A DNA stretch of 64,000 nt from NCBI RefSeq assembly GCF_014925405.1, contig NZ_AQHJ01000029.1:62001-126000 (forward strand). Reading direction: 5' to 3'. Positions 19,664 to 29,616 of the stretch are shown here, in pieces. Source of the DNA: Pseudoalteromonas ulvae UL12 (GTDB lineage: Bacteria; Pseudomonadota; Gammaproteobacteria; Enterobacterales; Alteromonadaceae). The position numbers were made by a program, and so were the translations under genes. The notes under the pieces were generated by a model. That model was given only the letters and a program-made list of their open reading frames with translations, made no database searches and was not told the DNA's origin. Positions within the stretch are counted from its first letter, which is position 1; each line of letters begins with the position of its first letter.

Positions 19664-21070
19664 TTAGCAGCTGTAGTACATTTCAAACTCAACTGGGTGA
19701 GTTGTCATGTTTAATTTTTCGACTTCTTTACTCTTAAGTGCAATGTACGCATCGATTAGGTCGTCAGTGAATACACCACCTTGGGTTAAGAACTCACGGT
19801 CAGCGTCTAGAGAATCAAGTGCTTCTTGTAATGAACTTGCAACCTGTGGGATTTCAGCCGCTTCTTCTGCTGGTAAGTCGTATAAATCTTTATCCATTGC
19901 ATCGCCAGGGTGGATCTTGTTTTTAATACCGTCAAGGCCAGCCATTAGCATTGCAGAGAACGCTAAGTATGGGTTTGCTGTTGGATCTGGGAAGCGAACT
20001 TCGATACGACGTGCTTTTGCAGACGGAACAACAGGAATACGGATAGATGCAGAGCGGTTACGTGCAGAATATGCAAGCATAACTGGAGCTTCAAATCCTG
20101 GCACTAAACGCTTGTATGAGTTAGTAGAAGCGTTTGCAAATGCATTGATTGCTTTAGCGTGCTTGATGATGCCGCCAATGTAGAATAATGCTTCTTCAGA
20201 TAGACCTGCATACTTATCACCAGCGAATAAGTTTACGCCGTCTTTTGCTAAAGATTGGTGACAGTGCATACCTGAACCGTTATCGCCAACAACAGGCTTA
20301 GGCATGAAGGTTGCTGTTTTACCGTATAAATGAGCCATGTTATGAATAACATATTTCATTTCTTGGATTTCATCAGCTTTTAAAACCATAGTATTGAAGC
20401 GAGTCGCGATTTCATTTTGACCGGCTGTTGCTACTTCGTGGTGATGCGCTTCAACTACTTGACCCATTTCTTCAAGGACTAAACAAGTTGCTGAACGCCA
20501 ATCTTGGAAATCATCAACAGGTGCTACTGGGAAGTAACCACCTTTTACGCCTGGACGGTGACCTGTGTTGCCATCTTCATAGCTTTTATCTGAGTTCCAA
20601 GCTGCTTGCTTAGAATCGATTTTGTACATAGAACCAGACATGTCAGTTTTGAATTTAATGTCGTCAAATACGAAAAATTCAGGTTCTGGTCCAAATAAAA
20701 CAGTGTCCGCAATACCTGTAGAGCGCATGTATTCTTCAGCACGCTTTGCAACAGAGCGTGGATCGCGCTCGTAACCTTGCAATGTAGATGGCTCAACAAC
20801 ATCACAGCGAACAATCAGTGTTACTTCTTCAGTGAACGGGTCTAATTTTACAGACTCTGCATCTGGTAGTAAGACCATGTCTGATTCGTTAATGCCTTTC
20901 CAGCCGGCAATTGAAGAACCATCAAACATTTTACCATCTTCAAAGAAATCTTCGTCAATTTGGTGATGTGGAATAGAAACGTGCTGCTCTTTACCTTTGG
21001 TATCAGTAAAGCGTAAATCGATAAACTTAACGTCATTTTCTTTGATAAACTGTAAAACTGAATGAGACAT
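19664..21070 (-). CDS. glnA: Glutamine synthetase, type I
   Basis: At 468 residues this is the normal length for GSI-beta. Visible motifs include [12 protein letters not shown] near the N-terminus, [38 protein letters not shown] and, close to the C-terminus, DLYDLPAEE, the adenylylation tyrosine region. It makes glutamine from glutamate and ammonia. The reading frame extends 15 codons further upstream, but I start at ATG 21070 (MSHSVLQF), which matches the family start and is preceded by GGAGGACGC. The upstream region carries a sigma-54-type promoter and an NtrC-like site, and ntrBC lie downstream. Confidence 0.97.
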   Translation of the reverse strand: MSHSVLQFIKENDVKFIDLRFTDTKGKEQHVSIPHHQIDEDFFEDGKMFDGSSIAGWKGINESDMVLLPDAESVKLDPFTEEVTLIVRCDVVEPSTLQGYERDPRSVAKRAEEYMRSTGIADTVLFGPEPEFFVFDDIKFKTDMSGSMYKIDSKQAAWNSDKSYEDGNTGHRPGVKGGYFPVAPVDDFQDWRSATCLVLEEMGQVVEAHHHEVATAGQNEIATRFNTMVLKADEIQEMKYVIHNMAHLYGKTATFMPKPVVGDNGSGMHCHQSLAKDGVNLFAGDKYAGLSEEALFYIGGIIKHAKAINAFANASTNSYKRLVPGFEAPVMLAYSARNRSASIRIPVVPSAKARRIEVRFPDPTANPYLAFSAMLMAGLDGIKNKIHPGDAMDKDLYDLPAEEAAEIPQVASSLQEALDSLDADREFLTQGGVFTDDLIDAYIALKSKEVEKLNMTTHPVEFEMYYSC

Positions 21071-21129
21071 GCGTCCTCCAAACTGTGTGTTGTTTAATAT
21101 TATTTGCTTTTGCAATTTTTCATTCTATA

Positions 21130-21147
21130 AGCTCAATGTGTGCCAAC
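21130..21147 (-). promoter_or_regulatory. Candidate sigma-54 promoter of glnA
   Basis: On the minus strand TTGGCACACATTGAGC has the required GG-N10-GC spacing, a strong -24 element (TTGGCAC) and a weaker -12 (GAGC rather than TTGC). It lies 60 bases before the glnA start codon. NtrC and NtrB encoded nearby support the reading, but the -12 is imperfect. Confidence 0.55.
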
Positions 21148-21205
21148 TTTTCAACTTCATGATAAATATGGAATTTATATTTTTAGATGCAGTGTTGACT
21201 CATTT

Positions 21206-21245
21206 TGGTGCACCACTTTGATCGTTGATTGCACCTTGTTGGTGC
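21206..21245 (-). promoter_or_regulatory. NtrC-binding sites upstream of glnA
   Basis: GCACC-TTGTT-GGTGC at 21231-21245 is a perfect inverted repeat with the five-base gap of NtrC enhancer sites. A second partial element, TGGTGCACCA at 21206-21215, gives a half-site whose centre is about 21 bases away, two helical turns. Both lie about 85-120 bases upstream of the predicted transcription start. Confidence 0.75.
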
Positions 21246-21247
21246 GT

Positions 21248-21586
21248 TGAAATGCCCAGAAATTATAGTCCAAAATGTTCTTTTTATTGGTTTATTTCAC
21301 CTAAGTACGATTTTTATCTCTTGATGAAAAAAATAGAAAAACATTTCTGTGCGTAACTAAATGTAATCCATCACTAATTGTGTAATAAAACAGCAGTAAT
21401 CTAAGCTTTTTTAAATAAAGTTTAAAAAATTCTGTTGGATAAACTTTCATCCCTGCCATTATTAAGGGATAATATGCGACCATTTTTTTTAAACGCTATG
21501 CCGCTTGTTTTTCGATTCTTTTTGAATGTCGAACAAAGAGCGTAGATATTTTAGGATCAGCCAGATTAATTCTACTGAGTAAGTTT
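21248..21586. other. Intergenic region between glnA control sites and typA
   Basis: About 340 AT-rich bases with no credible gene. It should hold the typA promoter. A minus-strand frame at 21301-21483 appears spurious. Confidence 0.45.
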
Positions 21587-23407
21587 ATGAGCATCGAAAA
21601 GTTAAGAAATATCGCGATTATCGCGCACGTTGACCACGGTAAAACAACCTTGGTTGATAAACTGCTAGAGCAGTCAGGTACGTTAGAAACTCGCGGCGGT
21701 AATGAAGAGCGCGTCATGGACTCTAACGATATCGAAAAAGAGCGTGGTATTACCATTCTTGCAAAAAATACTGCAATTTCATGGAATGATTACCACATCA
21801 ATATCGTAGATACTCCAGGACACGCCGATTTCGGTGGTGAAGTTGAGCGTGTTCTTTCGATGGCTGACTCAGTATTATTACTTGTTGACGCGCAAGAAGG
21901 TCCAATGCCACAAACGCGTTTTGTGACACAAAAAGCATTCGCGCAGGGTTTAAAGCCAATCGTTGTAATTAACAAAATCGACAAGCCTGGCGCTCGTCCT
22001 GATTGGGTTATGGATCAAATCTTTGATTTATTCGATAACTTAGGTGCAACTGACGAACAGTTAGACTTTAAAGTAATCTATGCATCAGCTATCAATGGTT
22101 GGGCAACATTAGATTTAGACGAGCCATCAGATAACATGGAACCTATGTTTAAGATGATCGTTGACGAAGTATCTCCACCAGATGCTGATCCTGAAGGCGC
22201 ATTCCAAATGCAAATTTCTCAGCTTGATTACAACTCGTATGTAGGTGTAATCGGTGTTGGTCGTATCAAGCGTGGTTCTGTTGCTGTGAATCAACAAGTG
22301 ACTATCATCAGTGCTGACGGTTCAAAACGTAACGGTAAAATTGGTTCAGTTCAGAGCTACCTTGGTTTAGAGCGTATCGAAACTGAGCGCGGTTATGCGG
22401 GTAACATCGTAACAGTAACCGGTATTGGTGAGCTGAAAATCTCTGATACTGTTTGTTGTCCAAACAATGTTGAAGCTTTACCACCATTAAGTGTTGATGA
22501 GCCAACAGTAACAATGACGTTCTCTGTTAATAATTCACCATTTTGTGGTAAAGAAGGTAAGTTCGTAACTTCACGTAATATCCGTGAACGTTTAGATAAA
22601 GAATTAGTACATAACGTTGCACTTCGTGTTGAAGACACAGCTAACCCAGATAGCTTCCGCGTATCGGGTCGTGGTGAATTACACTTAGGTATCTTAATTG
22701 AGAACATGCGTCGTGAAGGTTACGAGCTAGCTGTTTCTCGTCCTGAAGTAATTTTACGTACAGTAGATGGCGTTCTTGAAGAACCGTACGAAACAGTTAC
22801 CATTGACTGTCAAGAAGAGCATCAAGGTTCTATCATGGAGCAAATAGGTCTTCGTAAAGGTGAACTAACTGACATGTCTCCAGATGGTAAAGGCCGTATG
22901 CGTATGGACTTTATGATCCCTAGCCGTGGTTTAATCGGTTTCCAAACTGATTTCATGACGCTTACATCTGGTTCTGGCCTTATGTATCACACATTCGATC
23001 ACTATGGTCCTCACAAAGGTGGTGAGCTAGGTGTTCGTAAGAACGGTGTAATGATTGCTAATGCAACAGGTAAAGCGCTAACAAACGCATTATTTAACTT
23101 GCAAGAGCGTGGTAAATTATTCATCGGTCATGGTGTTGAAGTTTACGAAGGAATGGTTATCGGTATTCATAGCCGTGATAACGACCTAACAGTTAACGCC
23201 CTTAAAGGTAAGCAACTAACTAACGTTCGTGCATCAGGTACTGATGAAGCGCAAACGTTAACGCCGCCATTGAACTACACACTTGAGCAAGCGCTTGAGT
23301 TTATCGATGACGATGAATTAGTTGAAGTGACACCTCTGAATATCCGTATTCGTAAACGTCACTTAACTGAAAGTGATCGTAAGCGCGCAGGACGTGCACC
23401 AAAATAA
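21587..23407 (+). CDS. typA: Ribosome-associated GTPase TypA/BipA
   Basis: The 606-residue translational GTPase has the full G-motif set in its first 140 residues: [14 protein letters not shown] (G1), ERGITI (G2), [12 protein letters not shown] (G3) and NKIDKPGA (G4). EF-Tu-like domain II, two EF-G-like domains and the BipA-specific C-terminal domain follow, the last with [12 protein letters not shown] and [16 protein letters not shown]. It supports 50S ribosome assembly and growth in the cold. The start ATG 21587 matches the family N-terminus ([14 protein letters not shown]). It diverges from glnA, the same arrangement as in E. coli. Confidence 0.97.
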   Translation: MSIEKLRNIAIIAHVDHGKTTLVDKLLEQSGTLETRGGNEERVMDSNDIEKERGITILAKNTAISWNDYHINIVDTPGHADFGGEVERVLSMADSVLLLVDAQEGPMPQTRFVTQKAFAQGLKPIVVINKIDKPGARPDWVMDQIFDLFDNLGATDEQLDFKVIYASAINGWATLDLDEPSDNMEPMFKMIVDEVSPPDADPEGAFQMQISQLDYNSYVGVIGVGRIKRGSVAVNQQVTIISADGSKRNGKIGSVQSYLGLERIETERGYAGNIVTVTGIGELKISDTVCCPNNVEALPPLSVDEPTVTMTFSVNNSPFCGKEGKFVTSRNIRERLDKELVHNVALRVEDTANPDSFRVSGRGELHLGILIENMRREGYELAVSRPEVILRTVDGVLEEPYETVTIDCQEEHQGSIMEQIGLRKGELTDMSPDGKGRMRMDFMIPSRGLIGFQTDFMTLTSGSGLMYHTFDHYGPHKGGELGVRKNGVMIANATGKALTNALFNLQERGKLFIGHGVEVYEGMVIGIHSRDNDLTVNALKGKQLTNVRASGTDEAQTLTPPLNYTLEQALEFIDDDELVEVTPLNIRIRKRHLTESDRKRAGRAPK

Positions 23408-23422
23408 TCGTATGATTAATTT

Positions 23423-23451
23423 AAAAAACCCGCTGAAAAGCGGGTTTTTTT
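23423..23451. terminator. Terminator after typA
   Basis: AAAAAACCCGCT / AGCGGGTTTTTTT with loop GAAA lies 15 bases after the typA stop and before the convergent DUF2959 gene. Flanking A and T runs suit both directions. Confidence 0.9.
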
Positions 23452-23485
23452 ATGAGCCAAATAAATTTTTTACTGAGGATTTTGT

Positions 23486-24130
23486 TTAGCCAGTTTTGTT
23501 CATTTGCTCAATGAATTTATTTGAGTCAGCGATTGATTTGTTCATGTCTGTCATCAGTGATTGGATATCACGTTTAAGATTATTAAATTCGCCTTTAATG
23601 GCGCTGATTGCTTGAGCATTGAGGTTATGCTTTAGATACAAAACATTATCTTGCAAAGCCGACAAGACAGGGGCCATTTTTTTCTCTGATGTTCGCATCG
23701 AACGAAGTAATTTATCAAACTGGCGTTTAGTTTGGTTGAGCTTTTTTTCGCTTTCACGTTTGAGATTAGCGTTGGAATATTGTGCTAATTCTTCATTCCA
23801 TTCATCAAACAGTGCTTCAGCGACATCTTCAACTTTATTAATGCGATTAGAGACATCTTCAGCTGCTTTTAAGCTGGATTCATAATCATCATTAAGCTCT
23901 TCGTATACAGTTTGTAACTCACCACCATCAAAATTAATCAGTAAACTGAGACGTTCAAGCGCAGACTGAAACTCTTGTTGTGACACTTCTTGGGATTCTT
24001 TCGCTTCTTCAACGCGATCGACTAAAATATCACGTTTGTGAACACCTACTTTTTCCATTGCCGAATAATAAGCTGTTTGGCAGCCGGTTAATAACAATGC
24101 CAAACTGGCAGCAAGTAATATTTTTTTCAT
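23486..24130 (-). CDS. DUF2959 family lipoprotein
   Basis: The 214 residues start with a lipoprotein signal (LLLTGC lipobox, lipidated Cys at about 17), then QTAYYSAMEKVGVHKRDILVDRV, the conserved opening of DUF2959. The remainder is a long, charged, mostly helical coiled-coil region. Homologues are found next to various genes in marine gammaproteobacteria and their role is unknown; an envelope-anchored structural part is a reasonable guess. It converges with typA and diverges from yihY. Confidence 0.82.
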   Translation of the reverse strand: MKKILLAASLALLLTGCQTAYYSAMEKVGVHKRDILVDRVEEAKESQEVSQQEFQSALERLSLLINFDGGELQTVYEELNDDYESSLKAAEDVSNRINKVEDVAEALFDEWNEELAQYSNANLKRESEKKLNQTKRQFDKLLRSMRTSEKKMAPVLSALQDNVLYLKHNLNAQAISAIKGEFNNLKRDIQSLMTDMNKSIADSNKFIEQMNKTG

Positions 24131-24241
24131 TTTAAAAACCTTTTAGTGCCAGTGGATAAGTTCACTGACTTAACTCTGTAATTTATACGGATGCATGGTA
24201 TCTTAATATTAACAGATTAAATCATAACAGAATAAATTGAT

Positions 24242-25132
24242 ATGCAAGGTAAAATTAGTCAATTCATCACCTTAATCAGGCCCGTGATGCGCCAGCATTG
24301 GGCATGGTGGCGTTTATACTTTAAGCGTTGCAGTGAAGACGCGATTACAGTTAATGCGGGTTATTTAGCATATGTCACCTTACTTTCTTTAGTGCCGCTA
24401 ATGGCGGTTGCCGTGGCTATTTTTTCTGCTTTCCCAGTCTTTGAAACGCTTAGAGAGGGGATAGAAAACTTTATTTTTACCAATTTTGTCCCGACCTCAA
24501 GTGAGGTGATCCGTGAACATATTGGTGCTTTTGCTGGTAATGCCAGTAAGATGACCACAATAGGTGTGGGCTTTTTGGTGGTCGTGGCGCTTTTTTTGAT
24601 CCGTAACGTTGATGGCACATTAAATCGAATTTGGCGAATTGAGAAAAAGCGTAATCCAATGATTTCATTTGCTATTTATTGGATGGTGCTCACTCTTGGA
24701 CCAGTCTTGCTTGGAGCGAGTATTGGTGTCACATCCTATATTATTTCACTGGCCAGTATTGCCGATCAGGGGATACCGGGTCTGAGTGGATTTATATTGA
24801 CCTTAATCCCATATTTTATATCTATAATTACCTTTACGTTACTTTACACCGTCGTGCCAAATACCGAAGTGCCTTTTAAAGCTGCGTTACCAGGGGCGCT
24901 TTTTGCGGCCATCTTGTTTGAAATAAGTAAGCAAGGTTTTGCACGTTACGTGAGTGAGTTTCCATCATATGAAGTCATTTATGGTGCATTGGCTACAGTA
25001 CCTATATTGTTTGTTTGGGTGTATTTATCTTGGATTGTCGTGTTGCTCGGTGCTGAGGTGACGGTGTGCATTCAGCACTCATTAGATCGGAATCAACAAG
25101 TTGAGCTTGAAGAGGTCGACTCTCTAGAGTGA
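24242..25132 (+). CDS. yihY: YihY/BrkB family inner-membrane protein
   Basis: The 296-residue protein has six predicted membrane segments and the family motifs AGYLAYVTLLSLVPLMAV near 45-65 and SFPSYEVIYGALATVPILFVWVYLSW near 230-260. It was once annotated as ribonuclease BN, which is now assigned to an unrelated gene; BrkB relates to serum resistance in Bordetella. Its true function is unclear. Its order here, followed by dtd and a yiiD-like gene, copies E. coli yihY-dtd-yiiD with two extra genes inserted. Confidence 0.92.
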   Translation: MQGKISQFITLIRPVMRQHWAWWRLYFKRCSEDAITVNAGYLAYVTLLSLVPLMAVAVAIFSAFPVFETLREGIENFIFTNFVPTSSEVIREHIGAFAGNASKMTTIGVGFLVVVALFLIRNVDGTLNRIWRIEKKRNPMISFAIYWMVLTLGPVLLGASIGVTSYIISLASIADQGIPGLSGFILTLIPYFISIITFTLLYTVVPNTEVPFKAALPGALFAAILFEISKQGFARYVSEFPSYEVIYGALATVPILFVWVYLSWIVVLLGAEVTVCIQHSLDRNQQVELEEVDSLE

Positions 25133-25189
25133 GGATAAGCGCCTAAAAGATGTGTGGTTGGTTTAAGTTAATTAACAGGATGACCATTG

Positions 25190-26149
25190 ATGGCAACACT
25201 TTATGAGATCACTGACGCGATTAGTTACCATATTCCGGTTGGACAAGGACATCAAATTCATGTCGAGCAATATGGCAATCCAGAAGGACTACCTGTTTTA
25301 GTTTTTCATGGTGGCCCCGGTGCTGGGGCCAACGTATTAAACTGCCGCTATTTTAACCCCGATAAATACCGCATTATTTTATTTAGCCAGCGAGGTTGTG
25401 GTTTATCAACACCTCATTTTGATTTTCAATTTAACACTACCTCTTATCTGGTATCTGACATTGAAGTTATCCGGGAGCAGTTAGGCATCAAAGCATGGTT
25501 GATAAGTGGGAACTCATGGGGGGCAACACTGGCGTTGTTATATGCCATCGCTCATTCCGATAAAGTGTTGGGGATGGTGTTACGAGGAACTTTTTTAGCC
25601 CGTCAGCAAGACTATGAATGGTTGTATTCAGCGCATGGCAGTGCACAGTTATTCCCTGATTATTATGCCAAGTTTAATCCTAAGCAGCTCCCGTGGACTG
25701 AGTTACTCAGCGATTATCAGCAGCAATTAAATAGCTCCGATCAACTAGCTCAAATCAAAGCTGCTAAAGCATGGTGTGAATGGGAGATGGTGCTATCGGG
25801 TTTATATCCAAAATATACTCAGCAGTTTCAAATTTGCGACAATCAAAGTGCCACTAACTTGGCATTGTTGGAGTTGCATTATTTTAGTAATCAATGTTTT
25901 ATCGAAGAAAATTACATCATGAACCATCTTGGTGCAATCAAACATCTTCCGATTCACCTGCTACATGGTCGGCATGATTTTGTGACGCCATTAAGTGGAG
26001 CGTATGCTTTATCCCATGGTTTAAATGCAAAGCTTGATATTTTAAACGATGTTGGTCATAGCAGTGAAAATGTAGTGTACGCCCAAGCTATGCGCCGTGC
26101 GGCAGATACTTTATATTGTAAGGCCAAATTAAGTTACCAAAAAATATAG
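25190..26149 (+). CDS. Alpha/beta hydrolase, proline iminopeptidase-like
   Basis: The 319-residue protein matches the S33 proline iminopeptidase plan: the HGGPGAG oxyanion motif near 43-49, nucleophile elbow GNSWGA (serine in G-x-S-x-G), aspartate in [11 protein letters not shown] and catalytic histidine in DVGHSSEN. These enzymes remove N-terminal proline from peptides. The elbow reads G-N-S-W-G rather than G-G-S-W-G, a conservative change. I start at ATG 25190, nine bases after AACAGGA, rather than the TTG at 25187. The next gene, dtd, starts 9 bases after its stop, so they share a transcript. Confidence 0.88.
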   Translation: MATLYEITDAISYHIPVGQGHQIHVEQYGNPEGLPVLVFHGGPGAGANVLNCRYFNPDKYRIILFSQRGCGLSTPHFDFQFNTTSYLVSDIEVIREQLGIKAWLISGNSWGATLALLYAIAHSDKVLGMVLRGTFLARQQDYEWLYSAHGSAQLFPDYYAKFNPKQLPWTELLSDYQQQLNSSDQLAQIKAAKAWCEWEMVLSGLYPKYTQQFQICDNQSATNLALLELHYFSNQCFIEENYIMNHLGAIKHLPIHLLHGRHDFVTPLSGAYALSHGLNAKLDILNDVGHSSENVVYAQAMRRAADTLYCKAKLSYQKI

Positions 26150-26157
26150 AGGTTGTT

Positions 26158-26595
26158 TTGATTGCAGTAATTCAGCGCGTCAGTGAGGCAAAAGTGGTAG
26201 TCGCAGGGCAAACTGTGGGTGAAATAGGGCAAGGTTTATTAGTTCTGTTAGGTGTTGAAAAAGCCGACGAAACTGAGACTGCCGACAAGCTATTACACAA
26301 GGTAAGCAGTTATCGTGTTTTTAGCGATGAGCAAGACAAAATGAATTTAAGTTTACTGGATATTGAAGGGGAGTTACTGGTTGTCTCGCAGTTTACCTTG
26401 GCTGCGGACACGAAAAAAGGCATGCGTCCGAGCTTTTCTAGTGCAGCAACGCCTGATCATGCCAAAAATATGTATGAGTATTTTGTAGAGCAAGCAAAGA
26501 TGAAAGGGCTTAATGTAGCGACTGGGCAATTTGGAGCAGATATGAAAGTCCACTTAGTGAATGACGGACCAGTGACGTTTCGTTTAGAGGCTTAA
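26158..26595 (+). CDS. dtd: D-aminoacyl-tRNA deacylase
   Basis: The 145-residue protein has both DTD signatures: [17 protein letters not shown] (catalytic Ser/Thr region) and the Gly-cisPro region in the C-terminal [11 protein letters not shown]. It hydrolyses D-amino acids, and glycine, mischarged to tRNA. The start codon is TTG at 26158, with AGAGG before it; the N-terminus [12 protein letters not shown] is the normal family start, so this rare start codon appears genuine. The end overlaps the convergent spermidine-synthase-like gene by 12 bases. Confidence 0.95.
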   Translation: MIAVIQRVSEAKVVVAGQTVGEIGQGLLVLLGVEKADETETADKLLHKVSSYRVFSDEQDKMNLSLLDIEGELLVVSQFTLAADTKKGMRPSFSSAATPDHAKNMYEYFVEQAKMKGLNVATGQFGADMKVHLVNDGPVTFRLEA

Positions 26596-27273
26596 CCACA
26601 TAATATGGTTCGCATAACCCGGAATTTTTTCGACCTGTACGTCAATTCCAAATGCAGCCCGCAATAGGCGTTTTAGTTGAATTATTTGCGAATCATGTTG
26701 CGCTAAAAAGTTAATAAAAAGGCTGCCATTTAAACTCAAGATATGACTCAGTGATTCATAAAACTCTTGATTAAATAAAAAAACGGGCGCATCTATTTGA
26801 CTGAAAATATCGATGATGACCCAATCAAACGTCCGTTTTACTTTTATTTCATTGAGCGCATCTTGGCAATGTAAGCTATTAGACGCTTCTCCACCAAAAT
26901 ATTTTTTATAGCAATGGATTATTTCAGGGTTTTTCTCTGCGGTAATAATTTCAGCTTGTGGGTAGTGAAACTGAAGGTAATTACGTATCGCGCCTGCGCC
27001 AAGCCCGATTTCAAGCACGGACGAAGGAGCGGGGAGATGCCGCCAGATATTTGAAAGAGTCTGTAAATGCGGAAACAGCAAATGATCCGGTTCATCAATC
27101 TGAATCACGGATTGCAATACTTCATCAATTAACAACCATCGCAGCTGTTTAAATTGTCGTACTTGCACATTTTGGCCCAAATGTTTATGCCAATAAATCA
27201 GCTGGCCAATTTCATTGCAATGACGAATGAAGTGGGGTTGAATCGCGCCTGTTTCGGCTTGCACATATTTCAT
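26584..27273 (-). CDS. Spermidine-synthase-like SAM-fold protein
   Basis: This 229-residue protein has a class I methyltransferase/aminopropyltransferase fold: [15 protein letters not shown] as the nucleotide-binding loop (about 80-94), EKNPEI as the acidic loop after strand 2, and [11 protein letters not shown] as the post-strand 4 motif. The LEIGLGAG element and loss of the N-terminal tetramerisation domain set it apart from true SpeE. Such stand-alone proteins are often annotated 'spermidine synthase-like' without proven activity. It is transcribed opposite its neighbours, with its end overlapping dtd, and divides the yihY-dtd-yiiD string. Confidence 0.78.
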   Translation of the reverse strand: MKYVQAETGAIQPHFIRHCNEIGQLIYWHKHLGQNVQVRQFKQLRWLLIDEVLQSVIQIDEPDHLLFPHLQTLSNIWRHLPAPSSVLEIGLGAGAIRNYLQFHYPQAEIITAEKNPEIIHCYKKYFGGEASNSLHCQDALNEIKVKRTFDWVIIDIFSQIDAPVFLFNQEFYESLSHILSLNGSLFINFLAQHDSQIIQLKRLLRAAFGIDVQVEKIPGYANHIMWLSL

Positions 27274-27431
27274 AGTCTAATCAGGATAGTAGAGCATTTT
27301 ATCTCTGTCACGTTTTGTGCCAAAGTGGTGCAATATGACTATTTTATCTCAGTGGTAATTGATGTAAGGTGAACCACAATCACACCCAGTGAAAAATAAA
27401 AAAGTCTTTATAAATCAAAGAAGGTGTCAAT

Positions 27432-28331
27432 ATGTTTCAGGTTACGACTCCGCAAAGTAGTCAAGATTGGCAAGATTATTACCAGCTGCGCTGGCAAGTA
27501 TTACGCGCTCCTTGGCAGCAGCCTCGCGGCTCAGAGCAAGATGACTTAGAGCAAGATTCAGAGCATCGCTTTATCCGTAACACGCAAGGTGAAGTGTTGG
27601 GAGTGGCGCGTTTGCATTTTAATAATCACCAACAAGCACAAGTTCGTTATATGGCGGTTGCTGAGCAAGCGAGAAACCAGCACATCGGAAGTCGCTTATT
27701 ACATGAGTTAGAATTAATTGCGTGGACACAAGATGCAGAGCAGCTCGTTTTATTTGCTCGGGAACGTGCTCTGGCCTTTTATCAACGTCATGGTTATGAA
27801 GTTGCAGAGAAAGCGCATTTGGCCTATGGCGATATACAGCATTTTAAAATGGTAAAAAATAGACCCTCTGAACCGGGTTGGTTCCGTCATCCGGATTGGA
27901 CGCAAGTACTACAAAATACATGGCGTGAAGCAATTCCAATTAGTGATGCGATGGGGATAAAAGTGCACAGCTACACAGACTGGGAATTCTCAACTCAGGC
28001 TGATTTTGCGGCCAATGTGAATTTACACGGCTCGATGTTTGCGGGTTCAATATATAGCTTAGCCACGTTAACAGGTTGGGGGGCGACTTATTTAGCGCTT
28101 AAGGAAGCTGGATTAGAAGGTGATATCGTGCTGGCTGATGCCAACATTAAATATCTTAAGCCATTAAAAACAACACCTCGAGCAACGGTGGTACTCACTG
28201 AATGTGAAGGGGAGTTAAGTGCTATTACTCAAGAAGGTAAAGCGCGCTTTACTGTGCCCGTCACTGTATTTGATGGCGAGCGTAAAGTGGCTGAATTCAT
28301 GGGGCAATTTGTGGTGATTCAACCAAACTGA
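27432..28331 (+). CDS. GNAT acetyltransferase plus YiiD-type hot-dog thioesterase-like protein (MadA-like)
   Basis: The 299 residues form two domains. Residues 1-140 are a GNAT domain with RYMAVAEQARNQHIGSRLLHELE and the C-terminal FARERALAFYQRHGYEV. Residues 150-299 resemble the YiiD C-terminal hot-dog domain, with NVNLHGSMFAGSIYSLATLTGWGATY and ANIKYLKPL. E. coli YiiD, recently renamed MadA, has this fusion and was reported as a malonyl-ACP decarboxylase that helps start fatty-acid synthesis; I infer a similar role from architecture only. The position downstream of dtd matches E. coli. GNAT catalysis here is unproven. Confidence 0.85.
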   Translation: MFQVTTPQSSQDWQDYYQLRWQVLRAPWQQPRGSEQDDLEQDSEHRFIRNTQGEVLGVARLHFNNHQQAQVRYMAVAEQARNQHIGSRLLHELELIAWTQDAEQLVLFARERALAFYQRHGYEVAEKAHLAYGDIQHFKMVKNRPSEPGWFRHPDWTQVLQNTWREAIPISDAMGIKVHSYTDWEFSTQADFAANVNLHGSMFAGSIYSLATLTGWGATYLALKEAGLEGDIVLADANIKYLKPLKTTPRATVVLTECEGELSAITQEGKARFTVPVTVFDGERKVAEFMGQFVVIQPN

Positions 28332-28349
28332 TCCTGTCCGGTTGCTTTC

Positions 28350-28380
28350 GACAGCGCCTTGTTGATACAAGGGCGCTGTC
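28350..28380. terminator. Hairpin between yiiD-like gene and pldA
   Basis: GACAGCGCCTTG / CAAGGGCGCTGTC forms a long stem with one bulged base and a six-base loop between two convergent genes. It lacks a long T run on either side, so its strength as a terminator is uncertain. Confidence 0.55.
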
Positions 28381-28387
28381 TGGTCAT

Positions 28388-29413
28388 TTATAATAAATCA
28401 GTTAATAAAATGCCGACGCCGAACCGCTCGATATCAGCGTTATAATCAATTAAGCTCTCGCCATAACCATTAAAATATTGCGCATAACCACGTAATCTTC
28501 CCCAAAGTGGAAATGACCAGTCGAGCTGGATAGCTCCGCGATTATCAGAACTGATGTTATTGCGAGTCATAAAGCTAAATTCATGCTCTTGGTAGCGATA
28601 AGCACCAGAAAACTCCATATAACCCATGTACTTATAAATATCTGGATTATCATCTCCTTTGGGATCCATAGGATCTGATTTTTCATTTTCAGGAATGCGG
28701 TACCAAGGCTTCAAGCTAAATACAAAACCACGGTTTTCCCAAATAAAATCAGCATAAATACGATTCCAAGAGCGAGAGTTGGGTTGGCTGCGGCCGTTTG
28801 ATTGGTGGACAGCGCCAAGAACAATGGCCATCTCATCACCCCAAAGCACATGCTTTTTATCAAGAAAGTTTATCCAGAAAATTTCCGGTTCGTAATTGGT
28901 TTCACGAAACGGTGAGGAGATTTCTTTATTATAAACTTGCCAATAAGACTGTAATGTAAAACCAAAATAAATCGCCTGATCTTTGTCTGAAAAATCATTA
29001 AACAAAGGCACCTTTATTGATAGCTGGTATTTGGCCTCTAGGTTATCCAGTGGTTCTTCTTTGTTATCATCAAGTCGGTCATAACGATTGAAAGGTGCGG
29101 AATTAGGATCATCCATGTAGGTCAGCGGTAGAATATAATTTCTACGGTGCGGCGTAATGACATTACGATTATCTTGTGAATAATGCTCGCGAGCCATACG
29201 TTTATCTAAAGCTGTGATTGCACGTGCCTCTTCAGGATTTTGGCAATTTTGCTTAATTTGTCCAATGGTCCGGCTATCATCACTGGTGAGCAGTTCAGTT
29301 AATACACATTCTTTAATTGCATCTACTTTTTCTGTCGGTGCTGGAGCTTCATTAGCAGATAACAAGGTGCTGTGGGCGCTTAACCAAAACAAAAATAGGG
29401 TAATCTTATTCAT
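28388..29413 (-). CDS. pldA: Outer-membrane phospholipase A1
   Basis: The 341-residue protein has a signal peptide (to about residue 20) and an outer-membrane barrel. The active-site motif of OMPLA is clear: H203-x-S205 in GAVHQSNGRSQ and N217 in SRSWNRIY, spaced exactly like E. coli H142, S144 and N156. It cleaves phospholipids that reach the outer leaflet, working as a calcium-dependent dimer. It is about 50 residues longer than the E. coli enzyme, the extra being a polar N-terminal stretch with two cysteines. It appears monocistronic. Confidence 0.93.
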   Translation of the reverse strand: MNKITLFLFWLSAHSTLLSANEAPAPTEKVDAIKECVLTELLTSDDSRTIGQIKQNCQNPEEARAITALDKRMAREHYSQDNRNVITPHRRNYILPLTYMDDPNSAPFNRYDRLDDNKEEPLDNLEAKYQLSIKVPLFNDFSDKDQAIYFGFTLQSYWQVYNKEISSPFRETNYEPEIFWINFLDKKHVLWGDEMAIVLGAVHQSNGRSQPNSRSWNRIYADFIWENRGFVFSLKPWYRIPENEKSDPMDPKGDDNPDIYKYMGYMEFSGAYRYQEHEFSFMTRNNISSDNRGAIQLDWSFPLWGRLRGYAQYFNGYGESLIDYNADIERFGVGILLTDLL

Positions 29414-29540
29414 ATTGTTATTATTTGTCTGTCGTTATGAATGAGTAGTATATCGTGATGAGAAAAAAAAGTATTAACTTCGTCAAAACAATCATGATGA
29501 AAGGCGCTAGGTAGTTATTGCAGAACCATATAAAAAGAAA

Positions 29541-29564
29541 GGCTGCGACATACATGTCGCAGCC
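29541..29564 (-). terminator. Terminator of the lysine operon
   Basis: GGCTGCGACA / TGTCGCAGCC with loop TACA is a perfect ten-base-pair stem. Read on the minus strand it is followed by TTTCTTTTTA. It lies about 50 bases after the stop of the fourth operon gene. Confidence 0.88.
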
Positions 29565-29616
29565 TAGATTTGCCACGGGATACATGGCTACTCTCACGCA
29601 ATTAGAGTTCGGTTAC

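Noticed and set aside
21301..21483. A minus-strand frame between glnA and typA
   Set aside because: It is poor in coding signal and lies in a promoter region.
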